Under the pieces are notes generated by a model. The model searched no databases. It had not been told where the DNA came from and worked only from the letters and a program-made list of their open reading frames with translations. Both the position numbers and the translations under genes were made by a program. DNA of 64,000 nt from Eledone cirrhosa (taxonomy: Eukaryota; Mollusca; Cephalopoda; Octopoda; Eledonidae). The stretch covers positions 27,666,454 to 27,730,453 of the forward strand of contig OZ024757.1 of the NCBI GenBank assembly GCA_964016885.1, given 5' to 3'. Positions 22,774 to 33,901 of this stretch are shown piece by piece (position 1 is the first letter of the stretch; each line of letters starts with the position of its first letter).

Positions 22774-24270
22774 GTAAGTTGAGTCTTTAATTAAAGGTAT
22801 CTTTGTGTACAAAGGTTTTTTGTGTATTGAGAGGGTTGGGAGCCTTATTGTGTGTGTGTGTATGTGTGAGAGTGTGAATATATCTGCATTTATAAGTGTA
22901 TATGTCTGTGAGTGTATATGAGTGTTTATGTGTGTGTGTATGCACATGAGTGTGTGTGTGTGTGTACAGTTCCTCCAACAGGAATTTTATGAGGCAGAAC
23001 AACTATTTTCAGGCTCAAGATGAGAACACTTCTCTTTAAAATTTAAGGGGACTGAGAGGTTTTTTTTATTCTTTAAGGGGCTGTGTAAGATATTTCTTGG
23101 TCCCATAATTGCTCTCTGAGACCCTAGACCCTTGTATTGGCTGAAGCCACCTCTGTGGGTCTTCTGTGTGTGTGTGTGTGTGTGTGTGCCTAAGCTCCTT
23201 ATACTGTATATATTAACCCACCTCTCTCTCTCTCTCTTCCAGCCCCTTTCCCCTCTCTCCTCTCTCTTCCAGCCCCTTTCCCCTCTCTCCTCTCTCTTCC
23301 AGCCCCTTTCCCCTCTCTCCTCTCTCTTCCAGCCCCTTTCATCTCTCTCCTCTCTCTTCCAGCCCCTTTCATCTCTCTCTCTCCCCACGCCTCCTTTTCT
23401 CTCTTGCCATCATCTCTTTTTCCTCTTTCCTGTCTCCACCGTTCTTCCTTGCCCCTCTGTCCCTTGTCTCTCCTGCCCTCTCTCTCGCTGTACTCTCTCT
23501 CTCTACCTTCTCCCCCTTCTCTCTCTTCTATCCACACTCTCCCCCTCTCTCTCTCTCTTTCTCTTAGCCTCTCTTTCTATTGCTCATTTCTCATTCCTTT
23601 CACTATTTGGCTTTCCCCACTGCCCCACTCACCACTTGCTCCAGTTGTTGTGAAACAAAAGATATTTTCATCCCACAATCTTCCCTCCCTATTCCTCAAC
23701 CCCTACACACATAGTCCCACCCCACCCACCCTCACTCCGCTGTCTAGGAAGTCCCCCCTTTTCTCCCTCACTTTAACACAACATCGAGTGAACACACTCA
23801 CACACAGACGCATACACACATATACACAGTCACAAACACACACACAGATGCATACACACTGTCATAAACACAGACACACAAAAACATATGCACTTACCCC
23901 ACCCCACACCACACCCAACCCACTGTCTGGGAAGTGCCACCTTCACCACACACACACGCGCACACACACACACACACAGTAATTACAATTACTGTTGTAT
24001 ATTTAGTCTCCTGTCGGTGTGACCACATGCTATGTAAATCACATGTGTCTGATGCACAGTGTAACCATTCAGTAACATATTGTCATACATACACACATGC
24101 ATACCTACCTACCCACCCTCACACGTAGTGCTGTTGCTCATCATGTGAGTATATAAATATAGATATATACACACACACACACACACACACACGCACATAT
24201 GTGTGTTTTTGTGTGTGATCATACACACACACGCACATATGTGTGTGTGTGTGTGTGTGATCAGTAAAAG
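22774..24270. repeat. Intron with (TG)n, a 30-bp CT-rich minisatellite and (CA)n
   Basis: 22850-22970 and 23160-23190 are TG-rich. From 23221 to 23375 five near-identical 30-base units (CTCTCCTCTCTCTTCCAGCC...) follow each other, then a long CT-rich tract to about 23560. (CA)n-rich sequence fills 23795-23980 and 24165-24260. Each minisatellite unit carries TCTTCCAG, so it repeats a polypyrimidine-plus-AG acceptor-like motif, although no exon follows. Confidence 0.8.
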
Positions 24271-24315
24271 TTGTTTTGGTAAAAAGCAAGCAGGGGAAAG
24301 CTCTCTACATTCGTA

Positions 24316-24376
24316 GTGTGTTGATTCTTATTCATATATATATATATATATATATGAATAAGAATCCAAACACTAT
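24316..24376. repeat. Short inverted repeat around (TA)n
   Basis: GTGTTGATTCTTATTCATATA faces TATATGAATAAGAATCCAAACAC across a TA core. Arms of about 22 bases with one mismatch. Confidence 0.75.
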
Positions 24377-24827
24377 ATATATAGCAAAAGAATGAAGAAT
24401 AACATGGTCTGCTGTACAATAGGGTTTATTTACAGTATTGACAATTGTTTCTTTAGTCTGGTGTGTCTAAAAGTCACTGATCACTAAAAGCTACGTCACT
24501 CAACCTTAATTATAGTCGATACTCGACCAAATCATCATAACCTCTAGCTGGATTGCCTTAAATGATACCTTGTTATCCTATATATATATATATATATATA
24601 TATATGATAATAAGGACGCTGCGGAGTTGCAAATGGGTTACATATGAAAAAAGTTTGTCCTTCATCAGTGGTCTTCCAACCATCATAGGCATTTCATCGC
24701 TTTAAAGACCATATACCTCCGGTTGGTGCGAGCAAGCAACGGCTAAAAAAAGTCGTTGGGACACGTAAATAAAGGGGACGCGAGGGTAAACAAACAAAAT
24801 GGTGAAGCAACAGATATATATATACCT
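24377..24827. other. Unassigned block bounded by (TA)n runs
   Basis: 24600-24810 lies between (TA)n at about 24579-24604 and TATATATATA at 24814. It contains TTCATCAGTGGTCTTCC-type sequence; nothing coding was recognised. The boundaries suggest an inserted element of unknown class. Confidence 0.4.
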
Positions 24828-25055
24828 ACCTGCATCGGTTGTTAGCTGTCGAGACACTGAATCCTTTAAGGCCTCCATGCTTCCCGAGATTCGCCAACAC
24901 TACACCTGATGTATCCCCTCCATACACATACACACATGTATATCATGACTCATACACTGTTCACTTCCCTGTCATCTGTGCATTATTCTATGTACTATAC
25001 ATGCACCTTTGACGAGTTGTAGTGCACCTGAGCACTTTACACAATAATTTCATTA
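24828..25055 (+). mobile_element. CR1/L2-like LINE 3' end
   Basis: Near-identical over more than 200 bases to the complement of 31735-31955, the tail of the LINE at 31735-32310. Shared landmarks include AAGGCCTCCATGCTTCCC, ATCATGACTCATACA, CTATGTACTATACATGCACC and AGTTGTAGTGCACCTGAGCAC. It is 5'-truncated, as LINE copies usually are, and ends at ACACAATAATTTCATTAT. Confidence 0.8.
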
Positions 25056-25220
25056 TATTATATATATATATATATATATATACGTTTATATATGTTTAAT
25101 AATGGGTAGAATTGGTAATACCAGTTATCCAGTTAGTAAGCAATGGTGTAATAAATTAAAGCACTAGATGTGCCATCCTGTGGCTGGTCCAGGAACGGAG
25201 TTAAATGTTCATAAAAATAT

Positions 25221-25415
25221 AACAGAAGACCAGACTGGAAACTTTCTTTAAAATTTTAATTCTGTGAAAACACTATACGTATTTCCACAGCCCAGTTTCA
25301 TCATCTGTTCTTGATGCAAGACTTAGGCAATTTCATCAGGTGTGGTGTTGATTGCTGAATTACTTATATAAGATAACAGCATTATTCTGAAACTTTCCAG
25401 TCTGGCTTTCTGTTG
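25221..25415. mobile_element. Small inverted-end element (about 195 bp)
   Basis: AACAGAAGACCAGACTGGAAA at the left and TTTCCAGTCTGGCTTTCTGTT at the right are inverted, with the match extending to about 26 bases. The interior contains TTTCATCATCTGTTCTTGATG and no coding frame. Superfamily unknown; no clear target duplication was read. Confidence 0.6.
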
Positions 25416-25420
25416 TTTTT

Positions 25421-25421
25421 A

Positions 25422-25470
<49 letters not shown>
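25421..25470. repeat. (TG)n microsatellite
   Basis: A perfect TG run of about 48 bases directly before the next MITE. Confidence 0.95.
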
Positions 25471-25474
<4 letters not shown>

Positions 25475-25476
<2 letters not shown>

Positions 25477-25552
25477 GGTACCCAAAAAAATGTATACACA
25501 TTTTGATTACCTCTACAGGCAAATGTGTATATATTTTGGAAGGACATCCTGT
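25475..25552. mobile_element. Mariner-like MITE, copy 3
   Basis: GGGTACCCAAAAAAATGTATACAC at the left, GTGTATATATTTTGGAAGGACATCC at the right. Flanked by TG/TA repeats. The interior TTGATTACCTCTACAGGCAA matches copy 1 (TTGATTACCCATTACAGGCAA), placing copies 1 and 3 in one subfamily. Confidence 0.65.
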
Positions 25553-25665
25553 ATATATACATATATATATATATCACTCCTTCTTACTCATTCATTTTAT
25601 CTATTTCTGTCTCTGTTTTGCTAAAAAGAAGGTAAAGAGCACTCAATATATGTAGTGGAGTGTTT

Positions 25666-25725
<60 letters not shown>

Positions 25726-26056
25726 CATATATATATATATATAAACACTTTGATGATAGTCACTATTGCTATTGGAGTTATGAATAAAGCATAAAGATAG
25801 ATGTATGTACATATATGTATACATGTATATATATATATACATATATATTTATATTTATATATACATGTGCAATATTGTCACAATTTCATTGGATTTATCT
25901 ATTGTTATTTTGTATTTTTCTCTTTTCTTTACTTTTTAAAACTTTTTTTGCACTCATTTAGTGAACATGGGTGAGTATGAGCACTATCACGTGTATACAT
26001 GGTGTGTGTGTATATATATATTTGAATGGCAATGTCATATGTCTCTATTATATATT

Positions 26057-26131
<75 letters not shown>
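25553..26131. repeat. Intron with several (TA)n and (CT)n tracts
   Basis: (TA)n at about 25675-25742, ATATATGTATACATG patches to 25865, (TC)n at 26058-26090 and (TA)n at 26091-26131 leading into the fold-back. No exon is seen. Confidence 0.8.
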
Positions 26132-26137
<6 letters not shown>

Positions 26138-26320
26138 GTGGTTACACAACAGTTAGTTCACCATACTGAGAGCAATTGTTTCACCTTGAAGATCCGCTAA
26201 GGTGAAACAATTGTTCTCAGTATGGTGAACTAAATGTTGTATAACCACTTCTATCTAACTCATCCCTTGGACTGAGTGCTCTACCACTACGGATAATACC
26301 TTCCAGTGTTCCACCACTAT
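26132..26320. mobile_element. Fold-back element FB1, copy 2
   Basis: Arms 26132-26187 and 26199-26253 are inverted copies of TAGAAGTGGTTACACAAC...TTTCACCTT. Compared with copy 1 the inner 35 bases of each arm are missing, so the loop is only 11 bases. The right flank to 26320 (CTCATCCCTTGGACTGAG, CTACCACTACGGATAATACC) is the inverted counterpart of the left flank of copy 1. (TA)n lies on both outer sides. Confidence 0.8.
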
Positions 26321-26338
26321 ATATATATATATATATAT

Positions 26339-26562
26339 GTAATAAACAACATAAGATGAATATTTCATTTACCAGTGGTTTCTTGAAAGCAAATAGATCT
26401 GCTTTCAGTCGTCAGAATGAAAAAATCCTGGTTTTTTTTTTTTTTCATTCTCGACTGAAAAAATCCAGGATTTTTTGTTTTCATTCTGACAACTGAAAGC
26501 AGATTTATTTGCTTACAAGAAACCACTGGTAAATGAAATAATCATCTTATGTTGTTTATTAC
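26339..26562. mobile_element. Fold-back element FB2
   Basis: GTAATAAACAACATAAGATGA at the left is the complement of the right end TCATCTTATGTTGTTTATTAC; the arms run about 95-100 bases, including CATTTACCAGTGGTTTCTTG and AAAGCAGATCTATTTGC-type sequence. The centre is a T-run with a second small inversion (AAAAAATCCTGG/CCAGGATTTTTT). Again adjacent to (TA)n. Confidence 0.75.
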
Positions 26563-26625
26563 ATAAATATGCTGTGTAACCTACATAGAGCACTCTTTTT
26601 TCCTGGACTTTTCCGACGGAATTGC

Positions 26626-26670
<45 letters not shown>

Positions 26671-27080
26671 TTGTTTTATCTGTTATATATATATATATAT
26701 ATATATATCGGATTCTGATTTTGGGGTTATTTTGGTGTTGAATAAGATAGATTCATTCAGATTCTTACAACATGGCCACGATGTTTCAGCAAAGTGTGCA
26801 TTTAAGGTCTATCAGAGAAAAAGTCCTCTCTGATGAAGCTTCATGAATGCATATTAAGAACTATGTTTTAAGAATACTAATAAATCAACTTATATATTAT
26901 ATCTATATATACATCTCTCTATATATATTGTGTTGTTGTATATTTACTTCTATATATATATTATTTTATCTCCCTCTCTCTCAATATATATCATCAGAAT
27001 CATCATCAAACATTTCATGATTGCATGGGTTAAGCGAGCAGGCTGTCGCGCTATGAGGCCCGATGGTCAGGTGATCACAC
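26563..27080. other. Intron sequence with two (TA)n runs
   Basis: (TA)n at about 26628-26668 and 26684-26708. A short inverted motif (CTCTGATAGACC.../...AAAGTCCTCTCTGATGAAG) is weak. Nothing coding was seen. Confidence 0.5.
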
Positions 27081-27442
27081 TCTGATCATATGCTCCCTTC
27101 ATTTATATATATATATGTATATTTATGTGTGTGTATATGTATATTTATGTGTGTGTGTATATATATGTATGTATATGTGTGTGTATATATATGTATATGT
27201 GTGTGTATATATATGTATATGTGTGTGTATATATATGTATATGTGTGTGTATATAGATGTATATGTGTGTGTATATATGTATATGTGTGTATATATATAT
27301 ATATGTATATGTATGTGTACATACATATGTATATATATATATATATGTATATGTATTTACATATGTATATATATTTATGTATATGTATATACATATGTAT
27401 ATATATTTATGTACATGTATATAATTATATATATATATGTAC

Positions 27443-27527
<85 letters not shown>

Positions 27528-27629
27528 TGTATATATACATGTACGTTTATATATACATACATACATGTATATATATGTCCATGTATATATATATATATGT
27601 ATGTACATGTATATATATATATGTACATG

Positions 27630-27675
<46 letters not shown>

Positions 27676-28035
27676 TGTATATATTTATGTACATATATAT
27701 ATATGTACATGTATTTATGTAGATGTATATATATATGTACATGTATTTATGTAGATGTATATATATACATGTACATAAATATATATATATAAATACATGT
27801 ACATAAATATATATATATAAATACATGTACATATATATATACATGTACATACATATATTTACATGGACATATATATACATGTATGTATATGTATATATAA
27901 ACGTACATGTATATATACATGTACATATATATACATGTACGTATGTATATATATACGTACATGTATATATCCATGTACATATATATATATACATGTGTGT
28001 GTGTATATATATATATACACACACATATATACTAT
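27081..28035. repeat. Long ATATGTATGTACATG low-complexity array
   Basis: Nearly 950 bases of TA, TG and TAC/CATG combinations with ill-defined periods (about 26 bases for TATATATGTATATGTGTGTG early on). Stop-poor frames on both strands give Tyr/Ile/Cys/Val/His/Thr strings and are artefacts. Confidence 0.9.
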
Positions 28036-28220
28036 TCTTTGCTTTAAGTGGTGTCAATGCCTTACTTCATATTTTCGTTGGAATGTTTTAGGGTTCGTTT
28101 TTGGTTTTTTCAATATTTTTGCTTTTTTCCAAGAATATTTCACAACTTTACAGAGTTAATCATATTGGAATGCTGTTGTTGTTGCTGTTATTGTTGTTGT
28201 TGTAATTATTATCATTATCA

Positions 28221-29138
28221 TAGAGGGTCGGATGCCATGCTTTGCAGCATAGAGTTACAGCCCTTTAAGATCTGAGTTCAAATCTCACTGAGTTTAACTG
28301 TGCCTTTCATCCTTACGGGGTCGATAAAATAAAGTACCAGTCATGCACTGGGCAGGTCCGGCTTAACAGCATTATAGGCCCCCGAGCAAAGCAGAGCACT
28401 GGGGCCCCTACCTACACAACCACTCACAGGAATAAAAATACAAATGGGCCCCCTATCCTCGTGGGGCCCCCGGGCAACTGCCCAGCGTGCCCATGCATTC
28501 AGATGGCCCTGGCACTGGGGTCGATTTAATCATCTTTCCCCTCCATCCAAAATTGCTGACCTTGTGCCTACATAAGAAACAATTATTATAGAGGGTGGTG
28601 GATTGGCAGTAGCAGTAGAGCAACGGACACCATGCTTTGCAGCATGGAGTTCTGGCCCTTTGAGTTCTGATTTCAAATCTCACTGAGGTTAGCTTTGCCT
28701 TTCATCCTTACAGGTTCTATAAAATAAAGTACCAGTAATGCACTGGGATAATTGTTGGCCTTGTGCCAAAAGTAGGAACATTTATTAGAATTGATATCAT
28801 CATCGAGTTCAAATCCTGCCATGGTTAGCTTTGCATTTCATCCTTACAGGGTTGATGAAATTAAAGTACCAGTAAATGTACTGGGGTCGATTTAATCGAC
28901 TTTCTCTACCACCAAAACTTGTTGGCTTTGTGCCTAAATCAGAAACCATCGTTGAATTGGCAGTATCGGGAGAGAGTTGGACACCATGCTTTGAAGCATA
29001 GAGTTACGTCCCTTTATGATCTGAGTTCAAATCCCGCTGAGGCTAACTTTGCCTTTCATCCTTACGGGGCCGATAAAATAAAGTACCAGTAATACACTGG
29101 GTAATTGCTGGCCTTGTGCCAAACGTAGAAACAATTAT
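28221..29138 (+). mobile_element. Head-to-tail cluster of four octopus-type SINEs
   Basis: Copies at 28221-28588 (interrupted by the hAT-like insert), 28591-28788, 28805-28951 (5'-truncated) and 28955-29138, all on the plus strand. Each contains TTTCATCCTTAC, a B-box TTCAAAT and a GTGCC...GAAAC tail. Copies 1, 3 are of the long subtype (GTCGATTTAATC), copies 2, 4 of the short one (TGGG(A)TAATTG), so they are not simple tandem duplicates. Confidence 0.85.
28353..28511. mobile_element. hAT-like MITE inserted in a SINE
   Basis: 159 bases with ends CAGGTCCGGCTTAA and (in complement) CAGGGCCATCTGAA, flanked by an exact 8-base direct repeat GCACTGGG (28345-28352 and 28512-28519). That word is part of the SINE (AATGCACTGGG), so it is duplicated target sequence. 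Eight-base duplications with CAGGG-type ends are diagnostic of the hAT superfamily. The interior is GC-rich (GGGGCCCCTACC, GGGCCCCCGGGCAAC) unlike the surroundings, and non-coding. Confidence 0.85.
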
Positions 29139-29842
29139 TATATTATTATCATCATCAAAATTCTTCTCTTTATCCTCATCATTAAACTATATATGGGAGT
29201 GTCTGTACACTGAGTCAGTTTATAAAATACAAACATGTTTTTCTCACTGACTTTTATCATTGTAACAACATAAATTACGCTAATCTTGCCCCCCCCCCCC
29301 TTCCCACGCCCCCATCATTATGTTGTTATAACCTTTCCGTATGCCCAACATTATCTGAAATACCCCAAACTTCGTTCCTAGATAAATAACAAAAGAAATT
29401 ATTATTCTCATCATCATTATTCTCGTTTTTATTGAGTGTTGTCACTGCATTATCGAGCACAGCTCTGTGTGCTTTGGGTATGTGCAGTGTTGTTTTAATG
29501 TTATTTCTGCTGTATTGAGAATATTTTTCATAATATGTGTACAGTGCCTAATAGTGATGTTTTCTGTATGTTGTATATATGTGTAAGTCCTGGGGTTTTG
29601 ATTATATATATATATGTTTGAGTGTTTTATGGTTTTTTGGGGTTTTGTTTTTCATCATTCATTGAGCCCTTATTATTATAGGAATTGTTTCTGTTTTCTT
29701 CATCCACGATGGGGTTATTTCTATCTCCAGAGCTTCATAACTGGATAATTCCTTCATTTCTTTGATAGATATATTGTCATCTGTGGGGATTGATACATCA
29801 ATAAGGCATTTCATTTCTTTGTTGTCTTTCACTAATTATTAT
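29139..29842. other. Intron sequence without recognised features
   Basis: A C-run at 29288-29302 and short (ATC)n stretches. No exon or repeat was identified. Confidence 0.5.
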
Positions 29843-30065
29843 TAACCCTTTAGCATTCACATTACTCTGTATTTACTATTGTATTTTCATAGAAAAGCTT
29901 TATCTAACATAATTATCCCACATAAATATTCAAAATACGAGATTTTAATATTCATTTTGGGAACAATACCTTAACGTCGGTATGGGTGGCTGTTTATGGC
30001 TGGTTAGAACAGAAAGGTGAGAGAATTCTGGCTGGAAAAAGCCAGATTAAATGCTAAAAGGTTAA
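29843..30065 (-). mobile_element. piggyBac-like MITE, full length (223 bp)
   Basis: TTAACCCTTTAGCATTCACATTACTC at left, AGATTAAATGCTAAAAGGTTAA at right, TTAA at both sides. More diverged than the 216-bp copies. Confidence 0.8.
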
Positions 30066-30073
30066 ACTTTAAA

Positions 30074-30703
30074 GAGGGGTGGATTGGTAGTATCAGTTGA
30101 GCGTTGGATATGCTTTGCAGCATATAATTATGACCCTTAATGTTGTCAGTTCAAATCCTGCTGAGGCTTGCTTTGCCTTTCATCGTTACGGGGTCGATAG
30201 AATAAAGTACCAGTAATGCCTTGGGGTCAATTTCATCAACTTTCCCCTTCTCACAAAATTAAAGAAACCATTAAAGGGCAGTGGATTGGCAGTATCGGTT
30301 AAGCATTGGACATCATGCTTTCCGGCATATAGTTACAGCTCTTTATGTTCTGAGTTCAAATCTTGCTAAAGTTAGCTTAGCCTTTCATCCTTACAGAGTC
30401 AATAAAATAAAGTACCAGTAATGCACTGGGGTCAATTTAATCGACTTTCCCATCCCCCAAACATTGTTGGTCTTGTGTCTAAATCAGAAACCATTATTAT
30501 GTATTATCAAGGGCAGTGGATTGGCAGTTTCATTAGAGGGTCGGACGCCATACTTTGACGTTTAGTTACCGCCCTTTATGGTCTGAGTTCAAATCCCGCC
30601 AAGGTTAACTTTGCCTTTCATCCTTACGAGGTCGATAAAATAAAGTACCAGTAATGCACTGGGTAATTGTTGGTCTTGTGTCTAAATCAGAAACAATTAT
30701 TAT
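30074..30703 (+). mobile_element. Head-to-tail cluster of three octopus-type SINEs
   Basis: Copies at about 30074-30268, 30274-30500 and 30508-30703. The first two are of the long subtype, the last of the short subtype (GGGTAATTGTTGG). TATTATGTATTATCAAG occurs both before and after copy 3 (30494 and 30698), a likely target duplication of 17 bases. Confidence 0.85.
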
Positions 30704-30846
30704 GTATTATCAAGAAAATATTGTTCACCCCTTGCATCTCCCCGGCAGTTCCATTTTTCAGCCCCCCCCCCCCCCCCCCCACATATCTGTGCCTCCCCAC
30801 TGTGTCCACCTATGATCCTTCATATCCTCTCTATGTCTACTTCCAG

Positions 30847-30915
30847 TGCCTTCAAGGTACACAATGCCGGCACAACATTCTACTTTGCCTCCGAACGTCA
30901 AGATGACATGAGCAA
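30847..30915 (+). CDS. CNKSR2: CNK scaffold, PH domain distal strands
   Basis: Sixty-nine bases encode (F)AFKVHNAGTTFYFASERQDD then MS and two bases of a Lys codon. The AFKV...TFYFA pattern is PH strands 6-7, and ERQDDM begins the C-terminal PH helix, matching the vertebrate AFKISHPQIKTFYFAAENVQ motif. Acceptor CTACTTCCAG, donor AGCAA|GTAAGT; phases 2 in and 2 out. A C-run (30763-30780) lies 66 bases upstream. Confidence 0.93.
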
Positions 30916-30959
30916 GTAAGTGACTCAATCTTTATTGTACCTCTCACCCCCCTCTCATT

Positions 30960-31735
30960 GTCTGTGTGTGTGTTAGCCCTGTGTGTGCTATCCCTGTGTG
31001 TCTGTGTGTGTGTTTATGTGCATGTCTGTGTGTGCTAGCCCTGTGTGTCTGTGTGTGTTTATGTGCATGTCTGTGTGCTAGCCCTGTGTGTGTGTGTGTG
31101 TGTTTATGTGCATGTATGTGTGTGCTATCCCTGTGTGTCTGTGTGTGTGTTTATGTGCATGTCTGTGTGCTAGCCCTGTGTGTCTGTGTGTGTTTATGTG
31201 CATGTCTGTGTGTGTTAGCTGTGTGTGTCTGTGTTTATGTGCATGTCTGTGTGTGCTATCCCTGTGTGTCTGTGTGTGTGTTTATGTGCATGTCTGTGTG
31301 CTAGCCCTGTGTGTCTGTGTGTGTTTATGTGCATGTCTGTGTGTGTTAGCTCTGTGTGTGTGTGTTTATGTGCATGTCTGTGTGCTAGCCCTGTGTGTCT
31401 GTGTGTGTTTATGTGCATGCCTGTGTGTGCTAGCCCTGTGTGTGTGTTTATGTGTGTGTCTGTGTGTGCTAGCTCTGTGTGTGTGTTTTTATGTGCATGC
31501 CTGTATGTGCTTGCCTTGTGTGTATGTGCGTTTACGTGCATGTGCTAGCCTTGTGTGTTTATGTGCATGTATGTATGTGCTTGCCCTGTGTGTATGTGTT
31601 TATGTGCATGTCTGTGTGTGCTTGCTCTGTGTGTGTGTGTGAGTTTGCTCATGTTTTTACTTGTGTGTGCGTAAGAGTTTGCTCATATTTGTGTCTGTGT
31701 GAGTTATATATAATGAATATATAATGAAATTATTG
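30960..31735. repeat. TG-rich minisatellite (GTGCTAGCCCTGTGTGTCTGTG...)
   Basis: About fourteen units of 40-57 bases combine TTTATGTGCATGTCTGTGTG with GCTAGCCCTGTGTG. Length changes come from the TG blocks. Cys/Val-rich frames are artefacts of the array. Confidence 0.9.
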
Positions 31736-32310
31736 TGTAAAGTGCTCAGGTGCACTACAACTCGTCAAAGGTGCATGTATAGTACATAGAATAATATACC
31801 AATGTCAGGGAAGTGAACAATGTATGAGTCATGATATACATGTGTGCATGTGTGTGGAGGGGGAACATTAGGTGTAGTGTTGGCGAATCTTGGGAAGCAT
31901 GGAGGTCTTAAAGGATGCAGTCTCTCAACAGCTAACAACTGATGCAGGTAGTTTGTTCCATGCTTCAGCAACTCTGAGCGTGAAAAAATGTTTCCGAAAG
32001 TCATGGGAACTGTGCTGTTTTCTGACTTGTTAGACACATGGAAATCAAAAAGGTACTCAGGGTTGTTGTTGGCAAGATGGTTAACAATTTTGTGGGCGCT
32101 TACCAAGTCAGCTGCCAGGCGTCGGAGCTTCAATGTAGCCATGCCCAGGGAAGCAAGGCGTTCAGAGTATGGTAGATGCCTGATGGAGGGTATTCGCTTG
32201 GTTGCACGTCTCTGAACAGTTTCCAGGCAGTCAATGTTCTGAGCAAGATAGGGGTTCCAGACTGGTGATGCAAATTCAAAGTGTGGCTGCACCATAGTCA
32301 TATGCAGCCT
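31735..32310 (-). mobile_element. CR1/L2-like LINE, 3' end of ORF2 and tail
   Basis: The minus strand encodes the conserved C-terminal stretch after the reverse transcriptase: HFEFASPVWNPYLAQNIDCL, then ETVQRRATKRIPSIRHLPYS and ERLASLGMATLKLRRLAADL. The ASPVWNP...E-VQRRATK...RL-LG...RR motif chain is typical of CR1/L2/jockey-type LINEs. The frame ends about 31.8 kb and the 3' untranslated tail finishes at the ATTATTGTGTAAAGTGCTC motif near 31735. Everything upstream of this fragment (endonuclease, RT core) is missing; the left side runs into (TG)n sequence. The exact clade is uncertain. Confidence 0.85.
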
Positions 32311-32736
32311 TAAATAGATAGTTGTGTGCGCGTTTGTGAGAATTTGCTCGTGTTTGTGTGTGTGCATGTTTGTGCATGTGTGTGAGAGAGAGTTTGCTCA
32401 CGTTTGTGAGTGTTTGCTTGTGTGTATGTGTTTGTGCATGTGTGTGAGTGTTCATATTTATGTGTATGTATCATCATCATCATAGTTTTATGTATGTTTT
32501 CCACACTGGCGTGAGTCCAATAGGTTGTCAAGTTTGAGACAAGACAGGCTGGACTACAATGTCCAGACCATATGTTCCAGTTTGGCATGGTTTTCACAGC
32601 CTAATGCCAAACAATACACAGGATAGCATCATCATCATCATTATCATCATCATTGTTTTTACGTCCACTTTTCCATGCTTGCATGCAGACATTAATGATG
32701 ATAATAATGATGATGATATAACATTCTCGTTTCTAG
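32311..32736. repeat. Intron end: TG-rich tract, SINE-body relic and (ATC)n
   Basis: 32325-32460 is TGTTTGTG-like. 32468-32480 and 32627-32655 are (ATC)n, the latter followed by TTTACGTCCACTTTTCCATGC, a minus-strand SINE-body end. (GAT)n at 32695-32717 sits 20-40 bases before the splice acceptor CGTTTCTAG. Confidence 0.6.
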
Positions 32737-32849
32737 GTGGATGAACAAGATGGGACTAGCTGCTATCAACTATGATATGTCTAATGTTAGCACAACAGGA
32801 GGTTTTATTAAACCAGACAAACAAATGAACACAACCCATGCTCTACACA
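32737..32849 (+). CDS. CNKSR2: CNK scaffold, end of PH helix and following linker
   Basis: This 113-base exon finishes the PH helix with WMNKMGLAAINYD; the Trp is the near-invariant residue of the last PH helix (compare MNVWLNKL in vertebrate CNK2). The remainder, ending NTTHALH, is a polar linker. Acceptor TTTCTAG, donor CACA|GTAAGT; phases 2 in and 1 out. Confidence 0.92.
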
Positions 32850-32968
32850 GTAAGTTGAACATGTCTCTTCATATTTGGAAACTTATTATCTAACATTACT
32901 GCACATATATGTAGAATATCTATCGGTTTAAATTCACAAATTTATTATCTAATATGGAGATTATCTGT

Positions 32969-33196
32969 TTAACCCTTTAGCATTTAAACTGGCCATAACT
33001 GACCAGAATTCTCTCGTCTTTCTGTTGTAACTGGCTGCTCCTACTCATGTTAAGGTATTGTTATCAAAATAAATAATATCGAACTCTCATAGATTCGATA
33101 TTATGTAAGATAAAGCCTTTACTGTGAAAATACAATAGTATATATAGAGTAAAATACAATAGTATATATAGAGTAATGTAAATGCTAAAGGGTTAA
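32969..33196 (+). mobile_element. piggyBac-like MITE with a small internal tandem duplication
   Basis: TTAACCCTTTAGCATTTAAAC at left, TAAATGCTAAAGGGTTAA at right. Near the right end AAAATACAATAGTATATATAGAGT occurs twice in tandem, unlike any other copy here. It lies in the intron 120 bases after the exon end. Confidence 0.85.
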
Positions 33197-33511
33197 AATA
33201 TAAATTTATTATCCAATACATTGTACTTGCGTCGGCTGAAAAATTCATAGGATGACTATGAAAGATTGATTTCAACTCTTCTTATTAATAACTGGATTGT
33301 TTCTTTCTAGGAAAAAATAAACCTCATTGGGTCATTCCATGAGTATCTTGGTCAGCCTATGAACTTTTCAGCCGGCCCTCGTACATATATGTTGAACACC
33401 TCTGTCTTAGTAAATTTATAAATCTATTGTCTAATATACTGTATATATATATATGTAGAATGTCTACCTGTTGAAATACATAAATTTATTTAATGTACTG
33501 CACATATATGT

Positions 33512-33795
33512 GGTGAAGGCACGTGGCATAGTGGTAAGGGTGTTGGACTTACAAGTGTAATGTTGTAGGTTCGATTCCTGGGCTGGGTTGCGTGTTGTGC
33601 TCTTGAGCAAAATACTTTATTTCACGTTGCTCCAGTGTACTCAGCTGAAAATGAGTAGCAGCAATAGCTGGGAGTTTAACCCTGCGATGGACTAGCATCC
33701 TGTCCAGGGTAAAGTCTTGTACTCTCAGTTGCTTCATGCCATGAAACTGGGATAAGCACCAGCTCAACCCACTACCTGCAGCACACAAGGGCAGG
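33512..33795 (+). mobile_element. tRNA-headed SINE with alternative body
   Basis: The head shows GGCACGTGGCATAGTGGTAAG (A-box) and GTAGGTTCGATTCCTGGG (B-box), then CTCTTGAGCAAAATACTTTATTTCAC as in the 15722-16068 copy. After GTACTCAGCTG the body switches to GAGTTTAACCCTGCGATGGACTAG...GTCTTGTACTCTCAGTTGCTTCATGCC, also present at 40975-41030. The elements thus share a head but not a tail. Confidence 0.8.
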
Positions 33796-33901
33796 CATGC
33801 ACATATATGTGGAACGTCTGTCTCGTCATATTCACGAATTAATCATCTAATAAACAGTTGGCCCCTAATAACTGGTTTATGTGTTTCTTCCTCCCCCCCA
33901 G

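Noticed and set aside
23132..23982. Ser/Leu/Pro-rich frames up to 192 codons
   Set aside because: CT-rich minisatellite and simple sequence inside a CNK intron; no start or splice support.
27090..28057. Several open frames above 200 codons on both strands
   Set aside because: They are translations of TA/TG/CATG low complexity; overlapping frames in all registers are expected.
30966..31642. Cys-Val-rich frames of 100-180 codons
   Set aside because: TG-rich minisatellite read as protein.
33512..33590. A tRNA gene on the plus strand
   Set aside because: Same reasoning: the tRNA-like part is the head of a dispersed SINE.
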